Source: Effusibacillus consociatus (GTDB lineage Bacteria; Bacillota; Bacilli; Tumebacillales; Effusibacillaceae). Taken from it: a stretch of 64,000 bases of DNA. The position numbers and the translations under genes were made by a program. The stretch lies in the NCBI RefSeq assembly GCF_042652925.1, contig NZ_JBHSHC010000154.1, positions 1 to 64,000 of the forward strand. Direction: 5' to 3'. Under the pieces are notes generated by a model that ran no database searches, was not told the origin of the DNA, and worked only from the letters and a program-made list of their open reading frames with translations. Below, one piece after another: positions 1 through 7,124 of the stretch (position 1 is the first letter of the stretch; every line of letters starts with the position of its first letter).

Positions 1-69
1 CGGAAGTTAAGCTCTCCAGCGCCGATGGTACTTGGGCACGAGCCCTGGGAGAGTAGGTCGTTGCTAGGC
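1..69 (+). rRNA. rrf: 5S ribosomal RNA, 3' end (truncated by window start)
   Basis: The first bases match the 3' half of bacterial 5S rRNA: GGAAGTTAAGCTC, then GCCGATGGTACT, then the GGGAGAGTAGG segment and the closing strand. The tRNAs that follow directly fit the end of an rRNA operon. The exact 3' end is estimated. Confidence 0.93.
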
Positions 70-76
70 AGTACAT

Positions 77-151
77 TGGGGTATCGCCAAGTGGTAAGGC
101 AACGGACTTTGACTCCGTCATTCCTAGGTTCGAATCCTAGTACCCCAGCCA
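77..151 (+). tRNA. tRNA-Gln (anticodon TTG)
   Basis: This is a complete cloverleaf with acceptor TGGGGTA pairing with TACCCCA, anticodon loop CTTTGAC and T arm GGTTCGAATCC. GCCA follows the acceptor, so CCA is encoded. A second, slightly different tRNA-Gln(TTG) lies at 39823-39897 on the other strand. Confidence 0.96.
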
Positions 152-205
152 ATCATTTCTTCTTGATTCTTGTTTCAACTACGTGGTATTCTTGTAAGGT
201 AACTT

Positions 206-280
206 GCGGAAGTAGCTCAGCGGTAGAGCATCGCCTTGCCAAGGCGAGGGCCGCGGGTTCGATCCCCGTCTTCCGCTCCA
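206..280 (+). tRNA. tRNA-Gly (anticodon GCC)
   Basis: The acceptor GCGGAAG pairs with CTTCCGC, the anticodon loop is TTGCCAA and the T loop is GGTTCGATCCC. TCCA at the end gives an encoded CCA. It belongs to the tRNA cluster behind the 5S gene. Confidence 0.96.
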
Positions 281-306
281 GTACTTCCCCTTATGGGGTA
301 CATTCG

Positions 307-383
307 GGGCCTATAGCTCAGTTGGTCAGAGCGGCCGGCTCATAACCGGTTGGTCCCAGGTTCGAGTCCTGGTGGGCCCACCA
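307..383 (+). tRNA. tRNA with CAT anticodon (Met or lysidine-type Ile2)
   Basis: The acceptor GGGCCTA pairs with TGGGCCC, the anticodon loop is CTCATAA and ACCA ends the gene. The acceptor is the kind usually carried by isoleucine tRNAs, and the loop fits tRNA-Ile2, whose C34 becomes lysidine. Elongator Met cannot be excluded by eye. Confidence 0.92.
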
Positions 384-408
384 GCTGCTGAATTTTTTAA
401 CTTACATT

Positions 409-485
409 CGGAGCATGGCGCAGCTTGGTAGCGCGCTTGGCTTGGGACCAAGAGGTCGCAGGTTCGAATCCTGCTGCTCCGACCA
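409..485 (+). tRNA. tRNA-Pro (anticodon TGG)
   Basis: The acceptor CGGAGCA pairs with TGCTCCG, the anticodon stem-loop is CTTGG-CTTGGGA-CCAAG, and the T loop is GGTTCGAATCC. The CCA end is encoded. Confidence 0.96.
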
Positions 486-492
486 TAACTCT

Positions 493-566
493 GCGGGCGT
501 AGTTCAATGGTAGAACTCCAGCCTTCCAAGCTGGTCGCGTGGGTTCGATTCCCATCGCCCGCTCCA
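493..566 (+). tRNA. tRNA-Gly (anticodon TCC)
   Basis: The acceptor GCGGGCG pairs with CGCCCGC and the anticodon stem-loop is CCAGC-CTTCCAA-GCTGG. CCA is encoded. It is the last tRNA of the cluster, and a terminator follows 8 bases later. Confidence 0.96.
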
Positions 567-573
567 TTCAATC

Positions 574-605
574 GAAGAGACCCATTCTTGGGTCTCTTCT
601 CTATT
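574..605 (+). terminator. Rho-independent terminator of the rRNA/tRNA cluster
   Basis: A perfect 10-bp stem GAAGAGACCC / GGGTCTCTTC with a 6-nt loop is followed by a T-rich stretch. It closes the stable-RNA operon just before the next promoter. Confidence 0.85.
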
Positions 606-610
606 TTCCA

Positions 611-619
611 TGGTATAAT
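611..619 (+). promoter_or_regulatory. Extended -10 promoter of the PrsA-like gene
   Basis: TGGTATAAT is an extended -10 element (TGn plus consensus TATAAT) 46 bases ahead of the start codon. No good -35 box is visible, which is common for extended -10 promoters. Confidence 0.6.
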
Positions 620-664
620 GAACATCGCTTGTCCTAGTCAGGCAACAGGAGAGGAGACGAATTG

Positions 665-1574
665 ATGAAGCACATTTGGTATGCGGTCGGAGGAGCCGTT
701 GCAGGAGCCGCTTTGATCGGCGCCATTTGGTTTTTTGGCTCGGCAAATACAACATTGGCCTCGGTAGGACCGGAAACCATTACAAAACAGGATTTGCTGC
801 AGGAACTGGAGAAAATGGGAGGAAGCAAAGTCCTTACTCAATTGATTCACCAGCAAGTGATTGAACAGGTCGCAAAGAAAAACAACATCACCGTGACCGC
901 TCAAGAGATCGAACCCGAATTGGAGAAACTCAAGAAACAATTTCCGTCTGAAGAGACTTTTCATCAATCGCTTGTTCAAGACGGGATTACTCTCGAGGAA
1001 TTAAAGAAAGAAATCAGAACCCATATCCTCTTGATAAAGCTGGCGGCTAAAGATGTCCAGGTAACCGAAGACGAAATTAAAAAGTATTACGACGAACACG
1101 GTAAGGACTATGGTCAAAAAGAACAAGTGAAAGCCCGACATATATTAGTAGATACGGAAGCGGAGGCGAAGGCCGTTTTGGATCGCCTGAAAAAAGGTGA
1201 GGACTTCGCTAAAATTGCAAAGGAGAAATCCAAGGATTCAACATCTGCCGTAAAAGGAGGCGACCTTGGTTTCTTTGAACAGGGGAATATGGTGCCTGAG
1301 TTCGATAAAATCGCCTTCACTCTGAAGGCCGGGGCGATTTCGGAACCGGTAAAGACCGATTTTGGCTACCACATTATTCAAGTTCTTGAGAAAAAGCAAG
1401 CTACAACCCCCACTCTGGATCAAATTCGCCCCGCAAATCGAATTGGCGATCAAACAATCAAAAGGGATTCCTCCGGAACAACTGCTCCCGGAGCTTCGCA
1501 AGCAGGTGGATGTAAAGATTCTATCCGATCGATACAAAGACATCTTGAATGCACCCAGGACCTCTCTGCCCTAA
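665..1574 (+). pseudogene. PrsA/SurA-like peptidyl-prolyl isomerase, frameshifted near the C-terminus
   Basis: The product is a membrane-anchored foldase of the PrsA/SurA type, expected to act outside the membrane on secreted proteins. It has an N-terminal hydrophobic segment (about residues 6-26), a SurA-N-like helical region, and a parvulin rotamase domain with the KARHILV, GGDLGFF and FGYHIIQV motifs. ATG 665 is preferred over TTG 662 because GAGGAG ends 8 bases upstream of it. A run of four C at 1429-1432 shifts the frame. With three C the protein continues as RPQIELAIKQSKG and stops at 1574, just before a terminator. As written, the frame instead runs through the terminator stem to 1612 with an unrelated tail. 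This may be a real lesion or a homopolymer sequencing error. The rotamase domain is intact either way. Confidence 0.85.
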
Positions 1575-1582
1575 TTTATGAA

Positions 1583-1609
1583 ATCCCTCTGGTACAAGAG
1601 GGGTTTTTC
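1583..1609 (+). terminator. Rho-independent terminator after the PrsA-like gene
   Basis: The stem CCCTCT / AGAGGG, extended by A-T pairs, has a 6-nt loop and is followed by GTTTTT. It starts 9 bases after the stop codon of the frame-corrected gene, which supports that reading. Confidence 0.8.
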
Positions 1610-1620
1610 TAAACCTTTCA

Positions 1621-1651
1621 TGATGTCGAATTAAATCACATTGATGTCGAA
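1621..1651. promoter_or_regulatory. Pair of direct TGATGTCGAA repeats (Spo0A-box-like)
   Basis: TGATGTCGAA occurs at 1621-1630 and again at 1642-1651, exactly 21 bp apart, about two helical turns. Each contains TGTCGAA, the core of the Spo0A box. The pair lies about 50 bp upstream of the promoter of the XRE-TPR gene, so it could be a binding site for Spo0A or for that regulator. Confidence 0.45.
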
Positions 1652-1696
1652 CCCTGATTGAAATCGGGGATTTATAAGTAATATTTTAATATTGGT

Positions 1697-1724
1697 TTGA
1701 CAGCATAATGAAGAACATTATAAT
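1697..1724 (+). promoter_or_regulatory. SigmaA-type promoter of the XRE-TPR gene
   Basis: TTGACA (1697-1702) and TATAAT (1719-1724) are separated by 16 bp, 35 bases upstream of the start codon. Both boxes are exact consensus. Confidence 0.8.
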
Positions 1725-1758
1725 GGAATGTGTAACCTAAATGTGGGGGTAAGAACAA

Positions 1759-3051
1759 ATGAAATTAACTTTGGGGCAGAAAATCCGAGAGTTACGTATT
1801 CGGAAAGGGCTCACTCAAAGCGAGTTAAGTGAAGGTCTGGTTACTCCAAGTATGATTAGCCAAATCGAATCAGATAAAGCGAATCCATCTCACCAACTGC
1901 TGGCTCAGATCTCGGAAAAACTAGAGACACCGATTGAATATTTTCTCACCGATGTCGAATCACAGTTGGAGAGAGTGAGTGCTTATAAACTTGCTCATGC
2001 GATCATGCACAAAGGAGATTATCAGGAGGCGATCAGACTTCTTGGTCAAATGAACGATACGCCTTCTACGCAAATCTCGCAAACGGATATTAAATATGAT
2101 TTGGCTTACTGTTATCTGCAAGTGGGAGAATTTGACAAAGCAGCCGAGTTGTTCGAAGCTTGTCTGGATGCTGCCATTGCCAGCAAAGACAATGTGAAGA
2201 TGATACGGATTATGAACCAGCTCGGGGCAGTTGCCTACTCCCAGCAGAACTATCCCATCGCTGTCCATTATTTGAAAAAAGCATATGATCTTGCGAAAAA
2301 AGAACCAAACACCGATCCGTTTATACTTGGCGAAATCGCCTCCCATTTGGGGACGATTCACAGTCAAATTTCGGAATGGGATCAGGCAAAGGAATATTTT
2401 GAAGAAGCTTCTGTTGCTTTAAAAGATAACCATAATCTGCGTCAAATTGCAGATATCTATCTTGATCTTGCTAAAGCCAACCGAAATCTTGAAAACTACG
2501 ATCTTGCCCTGCATTATTCCCAGGCTGCAGCAGCTTTGTATCAAGCTTTGAGATCCTTTCAAACCGCAATTGATGCCGAAGCGCAGTCGGGTGTTGTTTT
2601 GGGCGAGACAGGATCCACCGACGAAGGAATTGCGATCCTCGCACACTGCATGTCTCTCTATGAGAATTACGGCTTTAAGGGGCAGACCGGCTCGATCCAT
2701 GCTGCACTGGCCCGCGTATTATTTCAAGACAAACAGTATGAAAAGGCAATTCTCCATTGCGAAAAGGCTCTTGAGTTAAAACCCGTTGATGAAATGGAGC
2801 GGGCCACGATTTACCGAATGTTGGCCACCATTGAGTTGGAGAAGGAAAAGTATGAAAGTGCTTTGGAGTGGATTCAGAAAGCGGCAGCCATTGTCGAGAC
2901 AACCGGTTCTGCCGCTGATAAGGTGAAAGTATACGCGGTATACGGGGATATTTTCAAAAAGCAGGGAATGTATCGGGAAGCCATGGAATCGCTTGAAAAA
3001 ATGAACAGTGCGATGGTGGAGAATCTGCGTGACCGAAAGGTTCTGGTGTAA
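1759..3051 (+). CDS. XRE-family helix-turn-helix regulator with TPR repeats
   Basis: The N-terminal residues 1-60 form a Cro/CI-type HTH (LTQSELSEGLVTPSMISQIE). The remaining 370 residues are tandem tetratricopeptide repeats with regular alternation such as DLAYCYLQVGEFDKAAELFE and AILHCEKALELKP. This architecture is shared by Rap/PlcR/PrgX-like (RRNPP) sensors, whose TPR part often binds a secreted peptide, and by other stress regulators. No small peptide gene is evident next to it, so the signal is unknown. GGGGGT lies 8 bases ahead of ATG 1759. A consensus promoter and two Spo0A-like boxes precede it. It is monocistronic, with a terminator at 3064. Confidence 0.88.
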   Translation: MKLTLGQKIRELRIRKGLTQSELSEGLVTPSMISQIESDKANPSHQLLAQISEKLETPIEYFLTDVESQLERVSAYKLAHAIMHKGDYQEAIRLLGQMNDTPSTQISQTDIKYDLAYCYLQVGEFDKAAELFEACLDAAIASKDNVKMIRIMNQLGAVAYSQQNYPIAVHYLKKAYDLAKKEPNTDPFILGEIASHLGTIHSQISEWDQAKEYFEEASVALKDNHNLRQIADIYLDLAKANRNLENYDLALHYSQAAAALYQALRSFQTAIDAEAQSGVVLGETGSTDEGIAILAHCMSLYENYGFKGQTGSIHAALARVLFQDKQYEKAILHCEKALELKPVDEMERATIYRMLATIELEKEKYESALEWIQKAAAIVETTGSAADKVKVYAVYGDIFKKQGMYREAMESLEKMNSAMVENLRDRKVLV

Positions 3052-3053
3052 TC

Positions 3054-3491
3054 CTACAGCCCCAGGGAAGTCGGGTGTTCTTCTGAACGCTGCTTCCCTT
3101 TTTTATTTGCAAACACTTTCCTGATGCTATGGATCAATTCACGGATTGCCCATCCGCCAAGGACAGACAGGCTTCCGATCGAAGCGAGCAGCAGTGCATT
3201 CAAGATCCGAAAGGATAGATCTTCGCCTCGAATGAAAAATGTGAAACAAAGAAAAAGACCCGCCAAAAAACTTCCAGGCAACATGAAATACCATTTCCAT
3301 TTGGAATGAAAGACCAGGCCGAATGCAAATAACCACACGGGGATAAATAAAAAAAAGAAAACAGCCATGTAAAAAGAGTAATGAGTCAGGATGACCATCC
3401 ACCCGATTAGCACATTGGCTAAGATAACGAACGAACAGAGCAGCATGACCATACAAACTTCCTGTACCCATTTTTTTATTGAAAACCCCAT
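3054..3491 (-). CDS. Four-helix membrane protein of unknown function
   Basis: This is a 145-residue, very hydrophobic protein with about four membrane segments and a basic C-terminus (HSIRKVFANKKGKQRSEEH). ATG 3491 is chosen because GGGAGGT lies just upstream. The open frame reaches 3530 but has no ribosome site there. It converges with the XRE-TPR gene, whose terminator hairpin lies inside the last codons of this gene. I do not recognise a family. Confidence 0.7.
   Translation of the reverse strand: MGFSIKKWVQEVCMVMLLCSFVILANVLIGWMVILTHYSFYMAVFFFLFIPVWLFAFGLVFHSKWKWYFMLPGSFLAGLFLCFTFFIRGEDLSFRILNALLLASIGSLSVLGGWAIRELIHSIRKVFANKKGKQRSEEHPTSLGL
3064..3106 (+). terminator. Terminator of the XRE-TPR gene, inside the 3' end of the opposing gene
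   Basis: AGGGAAG (3064-3070) pairs with CTTCCCT (3093-3099) and is followed by TTTTTTAT. It overlaps the C-terminal codons of the minus-strand membrane protein. Confidence 0.65.
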
Positions 3492-3631
3492 TTTTAAAAC
3501 CTCCCCCGATACCTGCGCCGTGACTGGCAAATGCCAATTCTTTACATAGTATGGGGATTTTTCGGGAATATTAATCGTTTTGACTGGTTAAAGATGTGAA
3601 TGGGTGTCCGCTTTTCTTACTGTCTATGACG

Positions 3632-3640
3632 TGGTACAAT
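3632..3640 (+). promoter_or_regulatory. Extended -10 promoter of yerC-pcrB
   Basis: TGGTACAAT fits an extended -10 element, 44 bases upstream of the YerC start. The -35 region is weak. Confidence 0.5.
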
Positions 3641-3683
3641 GGTAACGCATTTAAGATTGAAAGGGACTCGGGAGGAATTTCGG

Positions 3684-3977
3684 ATGCAGCTCGATAAGCT
3701 TCGTGGGGACAAAACGTTGCAGCAGCTTTTCGAAGGAATTTTGCAGTTGAAAACACTGGAGGAATGTTATCAATTCTTTGATGATCTGGCTACGGTCAAT
3801 GAAATTCAATCCCTGGCACAGCGTTTGGAAGTGGCCCGTATGTTACGGAAAGGGTTTACGTACAGTCAAATTGAGGCGGAGACGGGTGCGAGCACAGCCA
3901 CTATAAGCCGCGTTAAGCGATGTCTCAATTACGGGACGGAAGGATACAACCTGATTTTGGACCGATTGAATAAATGA
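3684..3977 (+). CDS. yerC: YerC/YecD-type TrpR-like DNA-binding protein
   Basis: The 97-residue protein has the TrpR-like helical fold typical of YerC: LEECYQFFDDLATVNEIQSLAQRLEVARML followed by a helix-turn-helix (YSQIEAETGASTATISRVKR). YerC proteins of Bacilli are small regulators of uncertain target, often next to pcrB. ATG 3684 follows GGGAGGA by 7 bases. The longer open frame from 3639 begins inside the promoter. The stop codon overlaps the next start as ATGA, so the two genes are translationally coupled. Confidence 0.88.
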   Translation: MQLDKLRGDKTLQQLFEGILQLKTLEECYQFFDDLATVNEIQSLAQRLEVARMLRKGFTYSQIEAETGASTATISRVKRCLNYGTEGYNLILDRLNK

Positions 3978-4687
3978 GTGCCGGAAAACTGCCTTGGACT
4001 TCCTGGCGGCACGTGGTGAAACTGGACCCCGACCGGGCAATTGCGAACCATCAATTGGAAGAGTTAGGGCGAATCGCGACAGATGCCGTTTTAATCGGGG
4101 GCACGCAGGGGATTACATTTGAAAAAACGGCCGATCTGATGAGGCGTCTTCGCATTTTTGCACCAAGTTTGCCCGTATGGCAGGAAATTTCCGACCAGTC
4201 TGCGGTTATGCCTGACGCGGACGGATACGGCATTCCGGTGGCATTGAACGCGGGGAATACCGACTGGCTGATCGGCAAGCATGTGGAAGCCGTAGAGCAG
4301 TTCGGCAGAATCATTCCTTGGGAACGAGTGGTTACGGAAGGGTACATCATCTTGAATCCCGACGCGGCTGTAGCGAAACTCACGCAGTCCGCGGTTCCGC
4401 AGAGTTCGGAAAAGGCTGTCGCTTACGCAACTGCAGCGGAACAGATTTTTGGGATTCGAGTGATCTATCTGGAATACAGCGGGAAATACGGTGATCCTGA
4501 TTGGGTGCGGGCAGTCCGTCAGAACACAAATGTACATCTGGTGTACGGCGGCGGTATCGACTCGGCTGAGAAGGCTGTTGAAATGGCAGATATTGCGGAT
4601 ACAATTGTCGTCGGCAACGCCCTTTATGAAAAAGGAATGGATGTCGTAAGAGAAACGGTGAGGGCTGTGCACTCCTTAAGAAAATAA
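3974..4687 (+). CDS. pcrB: Heptaprenylglyceryl phosphate synthase PcrB
   Basis: PcrB is a TIM-barrel prenyltransferase that joins a long polyprenyl diphosphate (heptaprenyl in Bacillus) to sn-glycerol-1-phosphate, giving an archaeal-type ether lipid precursor. Family motifs include WRHVVKLDPDRAI near the start, TDAVLIGGTQGI, ALNAGNTDWLIG, EGYIILNPDAAVA, YLEYSGKYGDP and the phosphate-binding VYGGGIDSAEKA and IVVGNALYE. At 237 residues it matches the usual length. It overlaps yerC by four bases. pcrA follows about 3 kb later, separated by rseP and an HD gene. Confidence 0.95.
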   Translation: MSAGKLPWTSWRHVVKLDPDRAIANHQLEELGRIATDAVLIGGTQGITFEKTADLMRRLRIFAPSLPVWQEISDQSAVMPDADGYGIPVALNAGNTDWLIGKHVEAVEQFGRIIPWERVVTEGYIILNPDAAVAKLTQSAVPQSSEKAVAYATAAEQIFGIRVIYLEYSGKYGDPDWVRAVRQNTNVHLVYGGGIDSAEKAVEMADIADTIVVGNALYEKGMDVVRETVRAVHSLRK

Positions 4688-4740
4688 AACCCCACAAATG
4701 GATGCGGGATTTCAGGTACATTCATTTGCGGGGTTTTTCT
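4688..4740 (+). terminator. Terminator after pcrB
   Basis: CCCCACAAATG pairs with CATTTGCGGGG (one mismatch) and is followed by TTTTTCTTT. Confidence 0.8.
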
Positions 4741-4836
4741 TTAATTCGCAGCAAAACGACCCACAACGACAAGAATGTTCGTCATGGGCCGTTACGAAAT
4801 GGGTATTCTTTACTATGTGAAGGATTATACCTTGGC

Positions 4837-4885
4837 TGTCGAAACATCGTCAATAGACTTGTCGAATCTTCACATTTTTGTCGAA
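4837..4885. promoter_or_regulatory. Cluster of three TGTCGAA heptamers (Spo0A-box-like)
   Basis: TGTCGAA occurs at 4837-4843, 4860-4866 and 4879-4885, all in the same orientation. It lies in the 200-bp gap between the convergent 3' ends of pcrB and rseP. A given heptamer is expected about once per 16 kb on one strand, so three in 49 bp is not random. The sequence is the core of the Spo0A box, but no promoter for a downstream gene is obvious. Confidence 0.45.
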
Positions 4886-4888
4886 TTT

Positions 4889-5932
4889 TCACGGGGAGAT
4901 CAGTTTGAACACGTCTTGGAACGTGACAATCACCATCAATCCGAGCAGGAACAGGATACCGATCAGGTTAATCGAAGCTTCCTTTTCAATCGGGATCCTT
5001 TTCCCGCCCCGTAAGCCCTCCAGGATGAGGAATACCAGTCGGCCTCCGTCTAACCCGGGAATCGGTACCAGATTCAAGACCGCCAGGTTCACGGAAAGCA
5101 AAGCCATAATGTGCAGGTAGTTGGAAAGTCCGGCCTCTGACGCTTCTCCTGTGATCTTGATAATACCTACCGGACCTGCCATATCTTTAAAAGCGAATTG
5201 ACCGGTAACCAATTTGGCTAATCCATCGACTGTCAGATAAGTCAACTGACCGGTGTGCTGAATCGCAGCCTTCGTATTTTGAAGAAAACCGCCGTATTGT
5301 TCATACACCGGGGTTCCGCCGATGCTGATTCCCACCATGGGCGGCTTATCCCCTTGCCGGATTGGCGTCATTTGCAGGTCAAGGGTCTTCGAGTCGCGAA
5401 GTACTTGTATAGTAACAGGACGACCTTCATTGGCTTGTACTTCATTTGTGAAGTCCTTTTGAGTGACGATTTTTTTGCCATTGATGGCAACGAGGCGGTC
5501 ATTCGGCTGTATTCCCGCCTTTTGGGCGACTGAATCCGGGACCACATTGGAAACGTATATATCTTTCAGGTTACCGGTCGGCATCCCGTATAAGTTGATC
5601 ATTAACGCAAGAATCACGACCGCACCGACAAGGTTCATGATCACGCCGGCGACGATCACCAGCATGCGGGCGGCAAGCGGGCGATTGTTAAAATTGTCGG
5701 GAGCGTTGGCAGCTTCCGGATTGTCTTCACCGAGCATCTTTACATATCCGCCAACAGGGATCCAGTTCAAACGATAAACGGTTTCATTCCGTCTGAATCT
5801 AAAAATCGGACGTCCAAACCCGACAGCGAATTCTTCCACTCTGACGCCTGTTGCACGAGCTGCCCAGAAGTGTCCCAGTTCGTGAATGAAGATGAGAATT
5901 CCGAGCGCAAGCAGTGCCATGACAATATTCAT
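4889..5932 (-). CDS. rseP: RseP/RasP site-2 zinc metalloprotease
   Basis: This intramembrane protease cleaves anti-sigma factors and signal-peptide remnants within the membrane. The zinc site HELGH is at residues 17-21 in the first transmembrane helix. A PDZ domain follows in the middle (GIQPNDRLVAINGKKI), and the third ligand lies in NLVPIPGLDGG near residue 295 in a C-terminal helix. The length of 347 residues is normal for Bacilli. AAGGAGTGAT lies 11 bases ahead of ATG 5932. It is transcribed alone, convergent with pcrB and divergent from the HD gene. Confidence 0.95.
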   Translation of the reverse strand: MNIVMALLALGILIFIHELGHFWAARATGVRVEEFAVGFGRPIFRFRRNETVYRLNWIPVGGYVKMLGEDNPEAANAPDNFNNRPLAARMLVIVAGVIMNLVGAVVILALMINLYGMPTGNLKDIYVSNVVPDSVAQKAGIQPNDRLVAINGKKIVTQKDFTNEVQANEGRPVTIQVLRDSKTLDLQMTPIRQGDKPPMVGISIGGTPVYEQYGGFLQNTKAAIQHTGQLTYLTVDGLAKLVTGQFAFKDMAGPVGIIKITGEASEAGLSNYLHIMALLSVNLAVLNLVPIPGLDGGRLVFLILEGLRGGKRIPIEKEASINLIGILFLLGLMVIVTFQDVFKLISP

Positions 5933-6060
5933 AAGTTTGATATCACTCCTTATACGAGTCTAGGGTTGACTCCGTTGTTTCAATCTATGCAAATGCCGGA
6001 TCGGACATTCTTTAGGAATCATGTACGCTAATTAGTATACCATATGAGAGGGTGGAATGT

Positions 6061-7011
6061 ATGACCACGTTGACTTTGCGGATCAATGGCACGGTGTCTT
6101 CGCAAGAGGTTGAAGCCTTGTTGGCTCAAGCTCGACAAAAGCTGAATGCAGGTGAGGACGTCGCGATCCAAGCACCTTTTCGAACACCAAAGGTACGGGC
6201 TCCTTTTATCAACTTAGCCAAAGAATGTGGCGCACATACGGAAGCGATTTTTGTGCATCAGGGAATTCACCGTGATCTTCAAATCCCGACTTACGCAGAA
6301 AGCCTGAACCGTATTGAGATTTTGCAGGACTTACAGGTTGACCGTCAGGCGGCAGAATTTTTTCAACAAAATGAAAAAGAACTGGTAAGCGATCCGGTTA
6401 AGGTATTTCGAAGGCTTGAACGGGAAGGGGCATTACTGAAGTTTATTCCGGAATATAAAGGCACAATCGGGCTCGATCAGCACAGCCCGTACCATACATA
6501 CAGCGTATTTGATCATATTCTGGAGGCAACCGCATTTGTTGCGGGGACTTCCTTGAAAATGGTTTGGACGCTTCTTCTGCACGATATTGGCAAAGGGTAT
6601 CCGGGAATCAAGCAGTTTCTCGGGGTAATCGTTGAACCGTATGCATCCTATGCAAAAAAAGAACGGGTAGTGATCGAGAACGGGGAACGGATCCGGAACG
6701 GCCTCGACTCGGGTGCGACTTATCGGGTAAACGGGACCGACATCCCGGAGCAATATGTGAAAACAGATTTAATGGGACATTTTTATGACCATGAGAACGT
6801 CGGGGCACAGTTGGCGTTGAAGATTTTGCCCAGAATGGGCTACCCGATCGAACTGGCTCTTGAAGTGGCAACATTGATCCAATTTCATATGATGATGCCG
6901 CGCAACATGGATACGATTTCACCCACTTCATTAAAAAAATGGTACGCCAAGGTTGGACCCTATGCATCGGATTTGATGATGGTCCGGATGGCGGATAACA
7001 GGGGAAAATAA
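6061..7011 (+). CDS. HD-domain phosphohydrolase related to tRNA nucleotidyltransferase HD regions
   Basis: The central part carries the metal-binding HD motif in LLHDIGKGYPG, with the upstream histidine in HSPYHTYSVFDH and a downstream HFYDHENVGAQLA stretch. This arrangement is seen in the HD region of CCA-adding enzymes and related phosphohydrolases. There is no nucleotidyltransferase head. The N-terminal 100 residues look like a separate small domain. The substrate is unknown. ATG 6061 follows GAGAGGGTGG. The gene lies in front of pcrA with its own terminator. Confidence 0.75.
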   Translation: MTTLTLRINGTVSSQEVEALLAQARQKLNAGEDVAIQAPFRTPKVRAPFINLAKECGAHTEAIFVHQGIHRDLQIPTYAESLNRIEILQDLQVDRQAAEFFQQNEKELVSDPVKVFRRLEREGALLKFIPEYKGTIGLDQHSPYHTYSVFDHILEATAFVAGTSLKMVWTLLLHDIGKGYPGIKQFLGVIVEPYASYAKKERVVIENGERIRNGLDSGATYRVNGTDIPEQYVKTDLMGHFYDHENVGAQLALKILPRMGYPIELALEVATLIQFHMMMPRNMDTISPTSLKKWYAKVGPYASDLMMVRMADNRGK

Positions 7012-7016
7012 TGGTG

Positions 7017-7048
7017 AGGTTCCTTTGCAGGAAAGGAGCCTTTTTTTA
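7017..7048 (+). terminator. Terminator after the HD gene
   Basis: AGGTTCCTTT pairs with AAAGGAGCCT (one wobble) and is followed by seven T. Confidence 0.85.
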
Positions 7049-7060
7049 TTGAAGTAGTAA

Positions 7061-7069
7061 TGCTACAAT
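7061..7069 (+). promoter_or_regulatory. Extended -10 promoter of pcrA
   Basis: TGCTACAAT lies 56 bases ahead of the pcrA start and just behind the preceding terminator. Confidence 0.45.
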
Positions 7070-7124
7070 GATAATAAAGTTGCGAACGTATGTTTGCGGT
7101 TAGTATTTTACAGGCGGTGAAGGA

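Noticed and set aside
25..345. Open frame through the 5S and tRNA genes
   Set aside because: It lies wholly over stable RNA genes.
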